A DNA stretch of 64,000 nucleotides from Amphritea sp. 1_MG-2023 (GTDB lineage: Bacteria; Pseudomonadota; Gammaproteobacteria; Pseudomonadales; Balneatricaceae): positions 1-64,000 of the forward strand of contig NZ_JAUOQE010000004.1 of the NCBI RefSeq assembly GCF_030547545.1, written 5' to 3'. The position numbers and the translations under genes are program-made. Position 1 is the stretch's first letter, and each line of letters opens with the position of its first letter. The notes beneath the pieces are model-generated. The model saw only the letters and a list, made by a program, of their open reading frames with translations. It searched no databases and had not been told where the DNA came from. Positions 50,501 to 58,304 of this stretch are shown here, one piece after another.

Positions 50501-50963
50501 CAACCTTGATACGCCATTAAAACAGGGTGTCGAGATCAATCTGCGCGTGCCAGCATTGATTCCCGATGAATACCTACCCGATGTGCACAATCGCTTGATC
50601 ATGTACAAGCGCATCGCCAATGGCAAAAACGAAACAGAATTAAAAGAACTACAAATCGAAATGATTGACCGTTTTGGCATACTCCCAGAACAAACCAAAC
50701 ATCTATTTCGTCAAACAAGCCTGAAACTGCAGGCTGAACAACTGGGTATCTGTAAAATTGATGCAGGAGAACAAGGGGGACGCATCGATTTTGATACCGA
50801 TACCGCCGTCGATCCCTTCACGCTAGTACAACTGGTACAGCAAGCCCCCCAAAAATTTCAGTTTGGCGGTGCTAGTCAGCTGAAGTTCGTCATCAAGACA
50901 GATAAGATAGAACAGCGATTTAAAGCAGTAGAACAGCTACTGCAGCAATTGACCGGGAATTAA
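47517..50963 (+). CDS. mfd: Mfd, transcription-repair coupling factor
   Basis: The 1148-residue protein has a UvrB-like N-terminal region (FSDWETLPYDSFSPHQDI), an RNA-polymerase-interaction domain with PVVHIDHGVGRYRGLVTLE near residue 485, and a RecG-like motor with Walker A GDVGFGKTEVAMRAAF near 631 and the DEAH-type IIDEEHRFGVQQKERLK. A TRG motif and C-terminal regulatory domain follow. It removes stalled RNA polymerase and recruits UvrA. The start is a GTG behind GGAG. csiV follows after two bases. Confidence 0.96.
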   Translation: MFKEEYQLPQSSGDIRRIGNLSGSARGLLSSEIAQQHAGLILCITNDSDSATRLESEIAFYSNNRLECMVFSDWETLPYDSFSPHQDIISARLNTLFRLPQLQHGVLIIPASTLMHRVAPQNFLDGNALILDQGQAFKLDEMRLKLTDAGYHLTETVYEHGEFAIRGSIIDIYPMGSTVPYRIELFDDEVDTLRSFDPESQRSIEQVDNIRVLPAKEFPLDDAAISHFKQRWRETFDVDYKRCSVYQDINDGMTPPGIEYYLPLFFDRCATLFDYLPENVLILADTDLEDHCKQFWSDVQERHEERRYDIERPILPPEQLFLPTTELFGILKTRQRVQLQAHKTQAKAAAGRYNLDLTAPADLTVNAQAAKPLEALERFLSQTQDKVLLCAESAGRREALIELLARIDIKPHQVDNLQQFFAAGYPISICIFPLENGLSAPGKFHLITETQLFGHQVFQRRRRSKEQEQSEQIIKNLTELNIGAPVVHIDHGVGRYRGLVTLELDSQTSEFLKLEYANEANLYVPVTSLHLISRYSGAGDELAPLHRLGTEQWSKARRKAAEKVRDTAAELLDIYARRAARRGHQFASPDEHYASFSAAFPFEETADQANAIRAVIKDMQSQQPMDRLICGDVGFGKTEVAMRAAFIAIQSNKQVAILVPTTLLAQQHYENFRDRFADWPVNVELISRFRSGKQSNAVIESLLQGKTDIVIGTHKLLQGDIKFSDLGLLIIDEEHRFGVQQKERLKSLRSEVDILTLTATPIPRTLNMAMSGIRDLSIIATPPARRLSVKTFVRQTDKALKKEAILRELLRGGQVYYLHNEVKDIEQTAAEISELIPEARVGIGHGQMPERELEQVMSDFYHKRFNVLVCTTIIETGIDVPNANTIIIDRADKFGLAQLHQLRGRVGRSHHQAYAYLMTPHPKAMSADAAKRLDAIANADELGAGFTLATHDMEIRGTGDLLGEGQSGQIQNIGFSLYMEMLEQAVEAIREGKTPNLDTPLKQGVEINLRVPALIPDEYLPDVHNRLIMYKRIANGKNETELKELQIEMIDRFGILPEQTKHLFRQTSLKLQAEQLGICKIDAGEQGGRIDFDTDTAVDPFTLVQLVQQAPQKFQFGGASQLKFVIKTDKIEQRFKAVEQLLQQLTGN

Positions 50964-50965
50964 TA

Positions 50966-51697
50966 ATGACCAAGCTCGCTTCAGGGATCATCATGGCGTT
51001 GACATTGATACTGTTAAATATCTCAACAGTTCAGGCCGACACCAGCAACTACAAGGTTGAACTACTGATTTTCAGCCAACAAACCTCCGCTACACTCAAT
51101 GATGAGGTCTGGCCGCCAATCGATAGCATTCCTCAACTGCCCAGCCGGGCATTAGGATATTATCAAGCGAATCAACAAAACGGTTTTTTTACACGCTTAC
51201 CAAAATCATCACTGTCACTCAGCGCCAAACAGGCCAGCCTGAGACGCAGTTCCCTGTATCGCGTTCTCTTTCATGAAGCGTGGATACAACCGATCAGCGG
51301 AATCAAAAATCAGTATCGCCTCAGAATCAATGGCGGAGACATTCTCGATAACGGCTTATATGAATTAGATGGCTATATCTCTATCGATAAAGGCCGCTAT
51401 CTGCATTTCCGCAATGACCTATTTCACAGCCGCCGATTAAGCCCAAGCGATGCACAACTATTATTAAAACCAGGCCAATCAGCAACGGCGGCACCCGTCA
51501 CGACAACTGCTAGCTCGGCGAGCTCGACACTGACAACCGATAGCAGTAACGGTAATCGCTACTTAACTCAAACCACAATACCCGACTTTCTGACCGTGGA
51601 AATGAAGTCTGCACGACGCATGCCCCGTGATGAACTTCACTACATCGATCACCCGCTATTTGGCATCCTGGTTAGAATCACTCGCGCCAACCCATAA
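50966..51697 (+). CDS. csiV: CsiV-family periplasmic protein
   Basis: The 243-residue protein has a signal peptide ending VQADTSNYKVELLIFSQQ, where the strand YKVELLIFSQ is the family start. LYRVLFHEAWIQPI and ELDGYISIDKGRYLHFRNDL follow. CsiV (PF10972) binds peptidoglycan and, in Vibrio, is needed when D-amino acids are present. It directly follows mfd, as in other gammaproteobacteria, and ends in a strong terminator. Confidence 0.85.
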   Translation: MTKLASGIIMALTLILLNISTVQADTSNYKVELLIFSQQTSATLNDEVWPPIDSIPQLPSRALGYYQANQQNGFFTRLPKSSLSLSAKQASLRRSSLYRVLFHEAWIQPISGIKNQYRLRINGGDILDNGLYELDGYISIDKGRYLHFRNDLFHSRRLSPSDAQLLLKPGQSATAAPVTTTASSASSTLTTDSSNGNRYLTQTTIPDFLTVEMKSARRMPRDELHYIDHPLFGILVRITRANP

Positions 51698-51720
51698 TCC
51701 TCACTCTTTCAAATAAGCAT

Positions 51721-51772
51721 GATCGAGGCATAAAAAAACGGAGTTTTAGCTCCGTTTTTTTATGCCTCGATC
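51721..51772. terminator. Bidirectional terminator with a perfect 23-bp stem
   Basis: The arms at 51721-51743 and 51750-51772 are perfectly complementary over 23 bp (GATCGAGGCATAAAAAAACG... and its mirror), with a six-base loop TTTTAG. The inner part ACGGAG/CTCCGT with flanking A and T runs terminates in both directions. Confidence 0.9.
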
Positions 51773-51833
51773 ACTCGCATCATCAGCCTTCGGCTAGCGC
51801 AAGCTGCCTAATGCAAGCTTCCTAATGCAAGCT

Positions 51834-52280
51834 TTAGGATGATTGCTTGCGTGAACGCTTCACCTCGCGCGTCAACATCATATCCAACTCTTCAGGCCAA
51901 ACGACTAAACCATTCTCATCCTCGCCATCGGCCACTAATGGGAAAACAATCACCGCAAAGCCATCCTCTTCAAGACCCGGTGTCCAGCGATAATTCCACT
52001 GCTTCAGTGTAATCGGCATGGCCTCACACTCAGACCACTCTCCCGTTGCCCACTGCTCAGCAAAGGCCTGATCTGGCCAGACCGGCACACAATCTTCATC
52101 ATCGGTATTGAGCATCACACTACCCTGCTCATCCGTCAGAATCCAAAGCTCTCCCGTCTCAACCACCCGACTAATCAAATAATCGAAGCGCTGCTCTGCA
52201 TCACATTCTAATATTTTCTCTTGCCCACTCTGTTCAGCAGTCACACATATCTCCAGCGCCCAGTCGGGCAAAATTAACAT
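51834..52280 (-). CDS. DUF2750-like protein
   Basis: The 148-residue acidic protein has the DUF2750 pattern: FDYLISRVVETGELWILTDEQ, then VPVWPDQAFAEQWATGEW and WTPGLEEDGFAVIVFPLVA. No catalytic motif or signal peptide is seen. It follows the MscS gene with a five-base gap and is probably co-transcribed. Function unknown. Confidence 0.75.
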   Translation of the reverse strand: MLILPDWALEICVTAEQSGQEKILECDAEQRFDYLISRVVETGELWILTDEQGSVMLNTDDEDCVPVWPDQAFAEQWATGEWSECEAMPITLKQWNYRWTPGLEEDGFAVIVFPLVADGEDENGLVVWPEELDMMLTREVKRSRKQSS

Positions 52281-52285
52281 AGCAT

Positions 52286-53407
52286 TTAGTCACGCAAATT
52301 CGCATGATCAAGCAACGATTGAGACTCAGCCTCTTCGAGATGAAGCGTCTGAGTAGGAAAGGCGAAATCAGCGCCATGTTCATGCACGATCGCGATAATT
52401 CGCCCCATGACATCCTGTTTAATTTCATGAAAACGCACCCAGTTAGTCGTCTTAGTAAAGGTATAAACAAAAAACTCCAACGAATAAGGTGCAAAGCTAT
52501 TCAGATTAACGATCAATGTTTGCCGACTATCAATCTCGGGATGATTGATCAGCATGTTCCGCACATCATCGATAACCCCATTAATTAGCGCCGAATCTTC
52601 GTAACGCAGACCAATTTTTTCATAAATACGACGATTACTCATGCGCGATGGATTCTCTAACGAAATACTCGCAAAGGTCGCATTCGGCACATAGAGCGGC
52701 CGCTTATCGAATGTTCGAATACAGGTCAGACGCCAACCAATATCTTCGACGGTACCCTCAATCTCTCTATCGGGCGAACGTACCCAGTCACCCACCTTAA
52801 AGGGGCGATCCAAGTAGATCATCAAACCACCAAAGAAGTTCGCCAGCAGATCCTTGGCCGCAAAACCCACGGCTAAACCACCGATACCACCGAATGCCAA
52901 TACACCGGAAATACTGTAACCAAAGGTTTGCAGTACCACCAGCACCGTGGTGATAATAATCGACAACCGCAACAGCTTACCCAATGCACCAACCGTGGTC
53001 TCGTCCATCGGGTTTTTGACTTTCTCTTTACTGACCAACACGCCTTCAGCTTGCCGGATAAAGCGAATCAAGAACCAGGCCATCATCACAATCACCAAGC
53101 CGCGTCGCAACGGCTCGATCAACTTAACCAACACCGAGCCGGTTTCCGGATCCGTCAACTCAAACGCCAAACTCAAACCCAACACCCAGATCAACAATGC
53201 AATAGGACGACGAGCCGCGTGCAACAAAATATCATCCCAAACATTTCGCGTCTTAGCTAACTGACCTTCCAATCGATGAAATAACCTATTCGAGATAAAG
53301 TTGAGCAACATGGTCATAAAAACCACCAAGAACACTTGAAAGATCCAAGCATCCTTATAGCCGACCAAACCTAATTGCGTAAAAATCTCTGCAAGCTGTT
53401 GCTGCAT
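52286..53407 (-). CDS. MscS-family mechanosensitive channel (YnaI/YbdG-like)
   Basis: The 373-residue protein has about four membrane segments followed by the MscS pore helix and beta domain: LAFGGIGGLAVGFAAKDLLA and NFFGGLMIYLDRPFKVGDWV. The C-terminal domain VGDWVRSPDREIEGTVEDIG matches soluble MscS domains. It would open on membrane tension during hypo-osmotic shock. It lies downstream of nagZ on the same strand. Confidence 0.9.
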   Translation of the reverse strand: MQQQLAEIFTQLGLVGYKDAWIFQVFLVVFMTMLLNFISNRLFHRLEGQLAKTRNVWDDILLHAARRPIALLIWVLGLSLAFELTDPETGSVLVKLIEPLRRGLVIVMMAWFLIRFIRQAEGVLVSKEKVKNPMDETTVGALGKLLRLSIIITTVLVVLQTFGYSISGVLAFGGIGGLAVGFAAKDLLANFFGGLMIYLDRPFKVGDWVRSPDREIEGTVEDIGWRLTCIRTFDKRPLYVPNATFASISLENPSRMSNRRIYEKIGLRYEDSALINGVIDDVRNMLINHPEIDSRQTLIVNLNSFAPYSLEFFVYTFTKTTNWVRFHEIKQDVMGRIIAIVHEHGADFAFPTQTLHLEEAESQSLLDHANLRD

Positions 53408-53425
53408 CGTATCCCTCCCAAGCGC

Positions 53426-54445
53426 TTAATGAATATCGGTTAACTGATTGGCCAAGTTCACGGCCTGTTGCCACTGTGCCGTACGACGAATCTTATCAAT
53501 ACTGTACTGACGGCTGGCAGACATTCGCTCAATACGGGGCGATCCTGAGTGAGCAATCGTTTCTAGGTAAGTCAACACCTGCAATGCTGCCGCACGGTTA
53601 TTACACACTAACAACATATCGCAGCCCGCCTCAAGCGCCTGCTCTGCCCGCGCCTCAAAACTACCGGCCACACTGGCACCTTCCATCGTCAGATCATCAC
53701 TGAAAACAACGCCATCGAAGCCCATTTCACGGCGCAGTTTCTGAGCAATCCAGTAAGGTGAAAAACCCGCTGGACGATCATCAAACTGACGATAAATCAC
53801 ATGTGCGGGCATCACCGCCGCCAAGCCTTGCTGCATCAAACCGACAAAGGGAAGCAGATCTTGCGCTTCAATCTCTGCCGGCGATCGCTCATCGATAGGA
53901 ATCTGATGATGCGAATCTGCAACGACCCCGCCATGCCCGGGAAAATGCTTCCCGGTGGCAGCCATCCCCGCATCATGCATCCCTTGAATGAATGCGCCTG
54001 CCAACTCAGTCACCGCTTCCGGCTGAGCTGAGAATGCGCGATCACCAATGACCTGACTCACCCCAAAGTTAAGATCCAACACTGGCGCAAAGCTAATATC
54101 AATACCATAACCGATGAGCTCAGCCGCCATCAGCCAACCTAACTGAGCGGCAGCCTCGCAACCCTGCACAGGATCATCCTGATACAACGTCCCCAATACC
54201 GCCATCGGTGGCAGACGGGTAAACCCATCTCGAAAGCGCTGCACCCGTCCGCCCTCTTGATCAACGGCAATCAATATCTGCGGCGCGCAAGCACGAATAT
54301 CGCGTACCAGCGCGGCCAGTTGTTGTGGTGATTGATAATTACGACTAAACAGAATAAGACCGCCCACCTGAGGATGCTGCAACAACACTTTATCTTCTGC
54401 TGTCAGACTCAGACCGGCGATGTCCAGCATCAATGCTCCAGACAT
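53426..54445 (-). CDS. nagZ: NagZ, beta-N-acetylhexosaminidase
   Basis: The 339-residue protein has the family-3 glycosidase motif GKHFPGHGGVVADSHH near residue 168 and the nucleophile aspartate in VFSDDLTMEGASV near residue 245. It removes GlcNAc from anhydro-muropeptides in the cytoplasm. The start at 54445 (MSGALMLD) matches the E. coli start spacing; 54430 (MLDIAG), with GGAG ahead, is also possible. It follows the YkuD-domain gene by a few bases. Confidence 0.93.
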   Translation of the reverse strand: MSGALMLDIAGLSLTAEDKVLLQHPQVGGLILFSRNYQSPQQLAALVRDIRACAPQILIAVDQEGGRVQRFRDGFTRLPPMAVLGTLYQDDPVQGCEAAAQLGWLMAAELIGYGIDISFAPVLDLNFGVSQVIGDRAFSAQPEAVTELAGAFIQGMHDAGMAATGKHFPGHGGVVADSHHQIPIDERSPAEIEAQDLLPFVGLMQQGLAAVMPAHVIYRQFDDRPAGFSPYWIAQKLRREMGFDGVVFSDDLTMEGASVAGSFEARAEQALEAGCDMLLVCNNRAAALQVLTYLETIAHSGSPRIERMSASRQYSIDKIRRTAQWQQAVNLANQLTDIH

Positions 54446-54452
54446 TAGCAAT

Positions 54453-54929
54453 TTACTCTTCTATGAAAACTCGGGTACCTACATCCACACGCTCAAACAA
54501 GTCGACAATATCACTATTGCGCATACGCACACAGCCATGTGATAACGGTTGTCCCATCGGCTCACTATCCGGCGTGCCGTGAATGTATATATAGCGCTGC
54601 ATTGTATCAACGCAAGAGAGACGATTGCGACCTATTTCACAACCTGACAGCCAGATAATGCGTGTAAGAATCCAATCTCGCTGAGGGTATCGCTTTGCCA
54701 GCACAGGCGTATAAATTTCGCCCGTAAAGCGACGCCCAACAAACACGCTATTAAGTGGCTTTCCCGCACCAATTTTGGCGCGCACAAGATGCGCTCCTCG
54801 AGGTGTGCAGCCGCTATTTTTTTGCTCACCCGCCCCCTTCAATGCGGTCGAGACAGAATAAGCAGCAACACAGATAGACTCCCGCCACAGCTCAAGACGC
54901 TGACGGGATAATGAAATTAATAGAGACAT
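54453..54929 (-). CDS. Signal-less YkuD-domain protein, possible cytoplasmic L,D-carboxypeptidase
   Basis: The protein of about 158 residues begins directly with the first YkuD strand (MSLLISLSRQRLELW), so there is no signal peptide or membrane anchor. It has the catalytic IYIHGTPD and SHGCVRMRNSDIVDLFE with Cys in HGCVRM. Classical L,D-transpeptidases are exported. A cytoplasmic YkuD enzyme, ElsL of Acinetobacter, instead trims tetrapeptides in cell-wall recycling. Being immediately upstream of nagZ, another cytoplasmic recycling enzyme, supports that role here. The start codon may also be the ATG three bases earlier. Confidence 0.82.
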   Translation of the reverse strand: MSLLISLSRQRLELWRESICVAAYSVSTALKGAGEQKNSGCTPRGAHLVRAKIGAGKPLNSVFVGRRFTGEIYTPVLAKRYPQRDWILTRIIWLSGCEIGRNRLSCVDTMQRYIYIHGTPDSEPMGQPLSHGCVRMRNSDIVDLFERVDVGTRVFIEE

Positions 54930-54952
54930 CACAGGGGAAAATCAGCGCAGCG

Positions 54953-55612
54953 TTAAAGACGGCTAAAGGGCGTACTATCAGCACGGGCGTGCAAACCCGC
55001 AACCAATACCGGGATCATACGATGCAGGGTCATCTCAACCTCAGCCGCACGTTCAAACTCACGCATCTCGAGTGCAACCAATGTCTGAAAGTTAGACAAG
55101 GTAAAAATAATCGATCCCATCAAAAAATGTAACCGCCAGAAAAACTCTTCATCCTTCATCACCGCCGAATCTTGACGCAGCAACTCAATAAAATGAGCGA
55201 AAGCGCTGCGATAACGGATAATCATCGCATTACGCAGCTCATCCTGATTTTTCATATAGATCAGTTCTAACAAACGCATAAACACAGGCAACGCAAACTG
55301 TTTCGATTTACCCACTTGCAACAGGGTGCGCATGAGCATCTCTAATAACTCTTCCGTCGTTGGCGTGCTATCAGGCTTCAGCAGCAAGCGCTCATCAATG
55401 GCATCATTAAGATGCGTCACCAGCGGCGTAAGATATTTCTCAGCCACCGCTGCGATCAAGCCCTTTTTCGAACCAAAATGATAATTAACCGCCGCTAAAT
55501 TTACGTTGGCAGCACTGGTAATTTCCCGCATGGTCGTCTCTGCAAACCCCTGCTCAGCGAACAGCGCCTCGGCAGATAGCATAATTTTCTTCGCAGTGGC
55601 AGATTGTCGCAT
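54953..55612 (-). CDS. psrA: PsrA-like TetR-family regulator
   Basis: The 219-residue protein has an N-terminal TetR helix-turn-helix (AEQGFAETTMREITSAANVN, then LAAVNYHFGSKKGLIAAV) and a C-terminal domain with FWRLHFLMGSIIFTLSNFQ that resembles Pseudomonas PsrA, a fatty-acid-responsive repressor. Its place beside nagZ also matches psrA in Pseudomonas. Upstream, GAAACGAATATTTG (55690-55703) is one base off the PsrA box pattern. lexA, which follows psrA in Pseudomonas, is absent here. It would control beta-oxidation and stress genes. Confidence 0.8.
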   Translation of the reverse strand: MRQSATAKKIMLSAEALFAEQGFAETTMREITSAANVNLAAVNYHFGSKKGLIAAVAEKYLTPLVTHLNDAIDERLLLKPDSTPTTEELLEMLMRTLLQVGKSKQFALPVFMRLLELIYMKNQDELRNAMIIRYRSAFAHFIELLRQDSAVMKDEEFFWRLHFLMGSIIFTLSNFQTLVALEMREFERAAEVEMTLHRMIPVLVAGLHARADSTPFSRL

Positions 55613-55689
55613 CGAAACTCCCTTAACAGTTGATCATCCTAATTTACCGCTCTCTCTTTATGCCACTTTAGTATCAGACGCATATGTTT

Positions 55690-55703
55690 GAAACGAATAT
55701 TTG
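55690..55703 (-). promoter_or_regulatory. Candidate PsrA box upstream of the psrA-like gene
   Basis: GAAAC-GAAT-ATTTG matches nine of ten half-site positions of the known PsrA box (G/CAAAC, 2-4 bases, GTTTG/C). It stands about 80 bp ahead of the gene and is nearly identical to the core of the orphan operator at 4581-4593. Confidence 0.45.
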
Positions 55704-55755
55704 AAAATTATAGTCAACATTGATTGAGATACAGAATTTTATCTCACCAATTTGG

Positions 55756-56826
55756 TTACTTAGCCAGTAAGTGAGAATTTAAAATTCGCCCCGCCCATTT
55801 AGTAAACAGGCTATCCGTTGTTTTAACAGACATTTCTGAGATGCGATCCTGCAAGGTTTTCTTATATTCATATCGTACTAAAAATACATCCGCGTCGGCA
55901 CACGCTTTTGTCAGATATTCATCACTGGTTGAGATCTCATCAATCAGATTAACGGCTAACGCTCGACGACCAAACCAAACCTCACCGGTTGCCACTTTAT
56001 CAAGATCGACTTGAGGCCGAAATTCACCCACAAACTCTTTAAACAAGCAATGTGTGTCTTCCAACTCTTCAACAAACTTCTGTCGACCTTTCTCGGTGTT
56101 TTCACCCATCACCGTCAATGTGCGCTTATACTCACCGGCGGTTAAAACTTCATAATCAATATCATGCTTTTTCAGCAACCGATGAAAGTTAGGTAACTGC
56201 GCGACCACACCGATGGAGCCGAGAATCGAAAACGGTGCCGCGATAATTTTATCGGCTAGACACGCCATCATATAACCACCACTAGCGGCGACCTTATCAA
56301 CGCAAACAGTCAACGGCACACCCTGACGCTTAATACGCTCCAACTGCGATGACGCAAGACCGTAACTATGCACCATACCACCCGGGCTCTCCAGCCGCAC
56401 AACCACTTCATCTTTTTCGGTTGCCATCGTCAGCACAGCGGTAATCTCTTCACGCATAGGCTCAAGCTCAGAGGCTTTGATATCACCATCAAAATCAAGT
56501 ACGTAAACCCGCTTACGCTCGGCTTCGGCAACCGGCTCAGCCTTTTTTAACGCTTTCTTGCGCGCCTTGGCATCGATTTTGTCTTGTTTCTCTTCTGCTT
56601 TAAGCTGCTGCTTATAAACCTCAGGATCAAGCACAACCTCTTTCAGGGCATGTTCCATATCCTCCAGCGTCTCATTCATGCTATGAACGCTAAGATAGCC
56701 CTCTTTATTATCCTTTTTATTGCGTGATGCCACTGCGGCCACCGCCACAATCACCAAAATCAGCGCACCTACTACCGTCAGTGCTTTCGCGAGAAACAAC
56801 CCGTAACTTGCCAGAAAATCGACCAC
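55756..56826 (-). CDS. sohB: SohB, inner-membrane serine peptidase of family S49
   Basis: The 356-residue protein has an N-terminal membrane segment (ALTVVGALILVIVAVAAVAS), a charged linker, and an S49 core with VVRLESPGGMVHSYGLASS and the nucleophile serine in KVAASGGYMMACLADKI near residue 182. The catalytic lysine would follow in the GEYKRTLTVMGENTEKG region. It matches E. coli SohB in size (349). It probably degrades membrane or periplasmic peptides; its natural substrates are unknown. Confidence 0.92.
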   Translation of the reverse strand: MVDFLASYGLFLAKALTVVGALILVIVAVAAVASRNKKDNKEGYLSVHSMNETLEDMEHALKEVVLDPEVYKQQLKAEEKQDKIDAKARKKALKKAEPVAEAERKRVYVLDFDGDIKASELEPMREEITAVLTMATEKDEVVVRLESPGGMVHSYGLASSQLERIKRQGVPLTVCVDKVAASGGYMMACLADKIIAAPFSILGSIGVVAQLPNFHRLLKKHDIDYEVLTAGEYKRTLTVMGENTEKGRQKFVEELEDTHCLFKEFVGEFRPQVDLDKVATGEVWFGRRALAVNLIDEISTSDEYLTKACADADVFLVRYEYKKTLQDRISEMSVKTTDSLFTKWAGRILNSHLLAK

Positions 56827-56951
56827 CTAAGACTCCAAATAAAAACGCCCATTCAGGGCAATTCAATATATTGATTTATAACTAGGTAATGTAACATACA
56901 ACCTGCTTAGGCAATATCATTGATCGTCAAATTTGGAGAGCTGAATAGCAC

Positions 56952-57287
56952 ATGTCTGATACCATCACCGTCACCCAAGTTATCGAAAAACTTTCCAGCC
57001 GGTTCATCCCCGAAAACACCAAAGACGTCAGCGCTACCTTTCAGTTTGTATTGCATGATGCCGATGACTTTTATTTCAGTATCGACAATCAGCAACTCAG
57101 CGTCGCCTTAGGCGAGCATCAAGACCCCGATATTACCCTTATCACCAGCAGTCAGACGTTTATTAAGGTCGTCACCGGTGACAAAGATGGTATGAGTGCT
57201 TACCTCAGCGGTCAGCTTAGAGCCGAGGGCAACGTCATGCTCGCAACGCGATTAAGTAAGTTTTTCAGTAAACAAAAGCAGCGTTAA
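56952..57287 (+). CDS. SCP2 sterol-carrier domain protein
   Basis: The 111-residue protein is a single SCP2 domain: ATFQFVLHDADDFYFSIDNQ, then PDITLITSSQTFIKVVTGDK and LSGQLRAEGNVMLATRLSKF. Such small proteins bind lipids or acyl-CoA in a hydrophobic tunnel. It is divergent from sohB and convergent with nudC, with the last four bases shared. No partner gene is obvious. Confidence 0.85.
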   Translation: MSDTITVTQVIEKLSSRFIPENTKDVSATFQFVLHDADDFYFSIDNQQLSVALGEHQDPDITLITSSQTFIKVVTGDKDGMSAYLSGQLRAEGNVMLATRLSKFFSKQKQR

Positions 57288-58060
57288 GCCTGAGTTAGGC
57301 ACTGTTTTTTAAACACATCTATCAGCTGTCGAGCGATTGTGAAGGGCGGCGGAATCGGCGCCTCATCCAATTCTGTATAATGGAACCAGCGAGCATCAAC
57401 AATCTCTCCGGCTTCCGGCACGATATCACCTGACACATAATCAGCAAAATAACCTAACATCAAAGAGTGCGGGAAAGGCCAAGATTGACTGCAATAGTAA
57501 CGAATATTATTGACCTCAAGACTCACTTCTTCTTTAACCTCTCGCATCAAGGCCGCTTCGGCGCTTTCGCCAGCTTCGATAAATCCAGCTAAGGTACTAT
57601 AACGCACCTCGGGAAACCGAACACCATGGGCAAGCAAGCAATATTCACCCCGAGTGATCAAGGTAATAATACAGGGCGATAATCGAGGGTACTGAGTTAA
57701 ACCGCAGCTACCACAATGTTTCGCAAGATCCTGTTGATGCTGCGCTAATGCCCCGCCACAACGCGGGCAGAAGCTATGGTTTTTACTCCACGTCAGCACT
57801 TGAGCTGCCCGAGATAGCAACGGAAAATCTGCATCCGCTGTCTGAGATAATAGTTGTCGAAGATGCAATCCCGAGGCGTCATCAGCTAACACCGTCTCAG
57901 GCATTACCATCAGCCGAATCTGCTGCTCAGGCACTAGAGTTAAATCATATTCTTCTTCTACTAAGGCATGATCACAACAGGGCTTATCAAATAACCAACG
58001 CCCCTGTTGATTCGACCAAATCTGCTGCCCAACCGCATAAATATACTCAATTCTCATCAT
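57284..58060 (-). CDS. nudC: NudC, NAD(H)/NAD-RNA pyrophosphohydrolase
   Basis: The protein of about 258 residues has the zinc pairs FCPRCGG and HCGSCGLTQYPR, then the Nudix box GFIEAGESAEAALMREVKEE and the NudC-specific SQSWPFPHSLMLGYFADY. It cleaves NADH and removes NAD caps from RNA. The start at 58060 (MMRIEYIY) is preferred; a GTG at 58090 is in frame but lacks a ribosome site. Confidence 0.93.
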   Translation of the reverse strand: MMRIEYIYAVGQQIWSNQQGRWLFDKPCCDHALVEEEYDLTLVPEQQIRLMVMPETVLADDASGLHLRQLLSQTADADFPLLSRAAQVLTWSKNHSFCPRCGGALAQHQQDLAKHCGSCGLTQYPRLSPCIITLITRGEYCLLAHGVRFPEVRYSTLAGFIEAGESAEAALMREVKEEVSLEVNNIRYYCSQSWPFPHSLMLGYFADYVSGDIVPEAGEIVDARWFHYTELDEAPIPPPFTIARQLIDVFKKQCLTQA

Positions 58061-58304
58061 ATTATTGAAACCCAAACAAAAATCAGACACTTAAACTAGG
58101 ATTGCAGGCATACATATCACCTGACAACTAAGGTATTATTAATAGGTTAAGCAGGCTTTTGATTTATCAAAACTCCTGCTAACCTACCGCGAAATTTTAA
58201 ATACGTTAACAACTTCACTTAGATTGGAAAGACTGTCACTAGACAAATCAGCATCCTATACAGACCCTTTTCATTAGGCCGAACTGGCACAGGACCCCGT
58301 ATCG

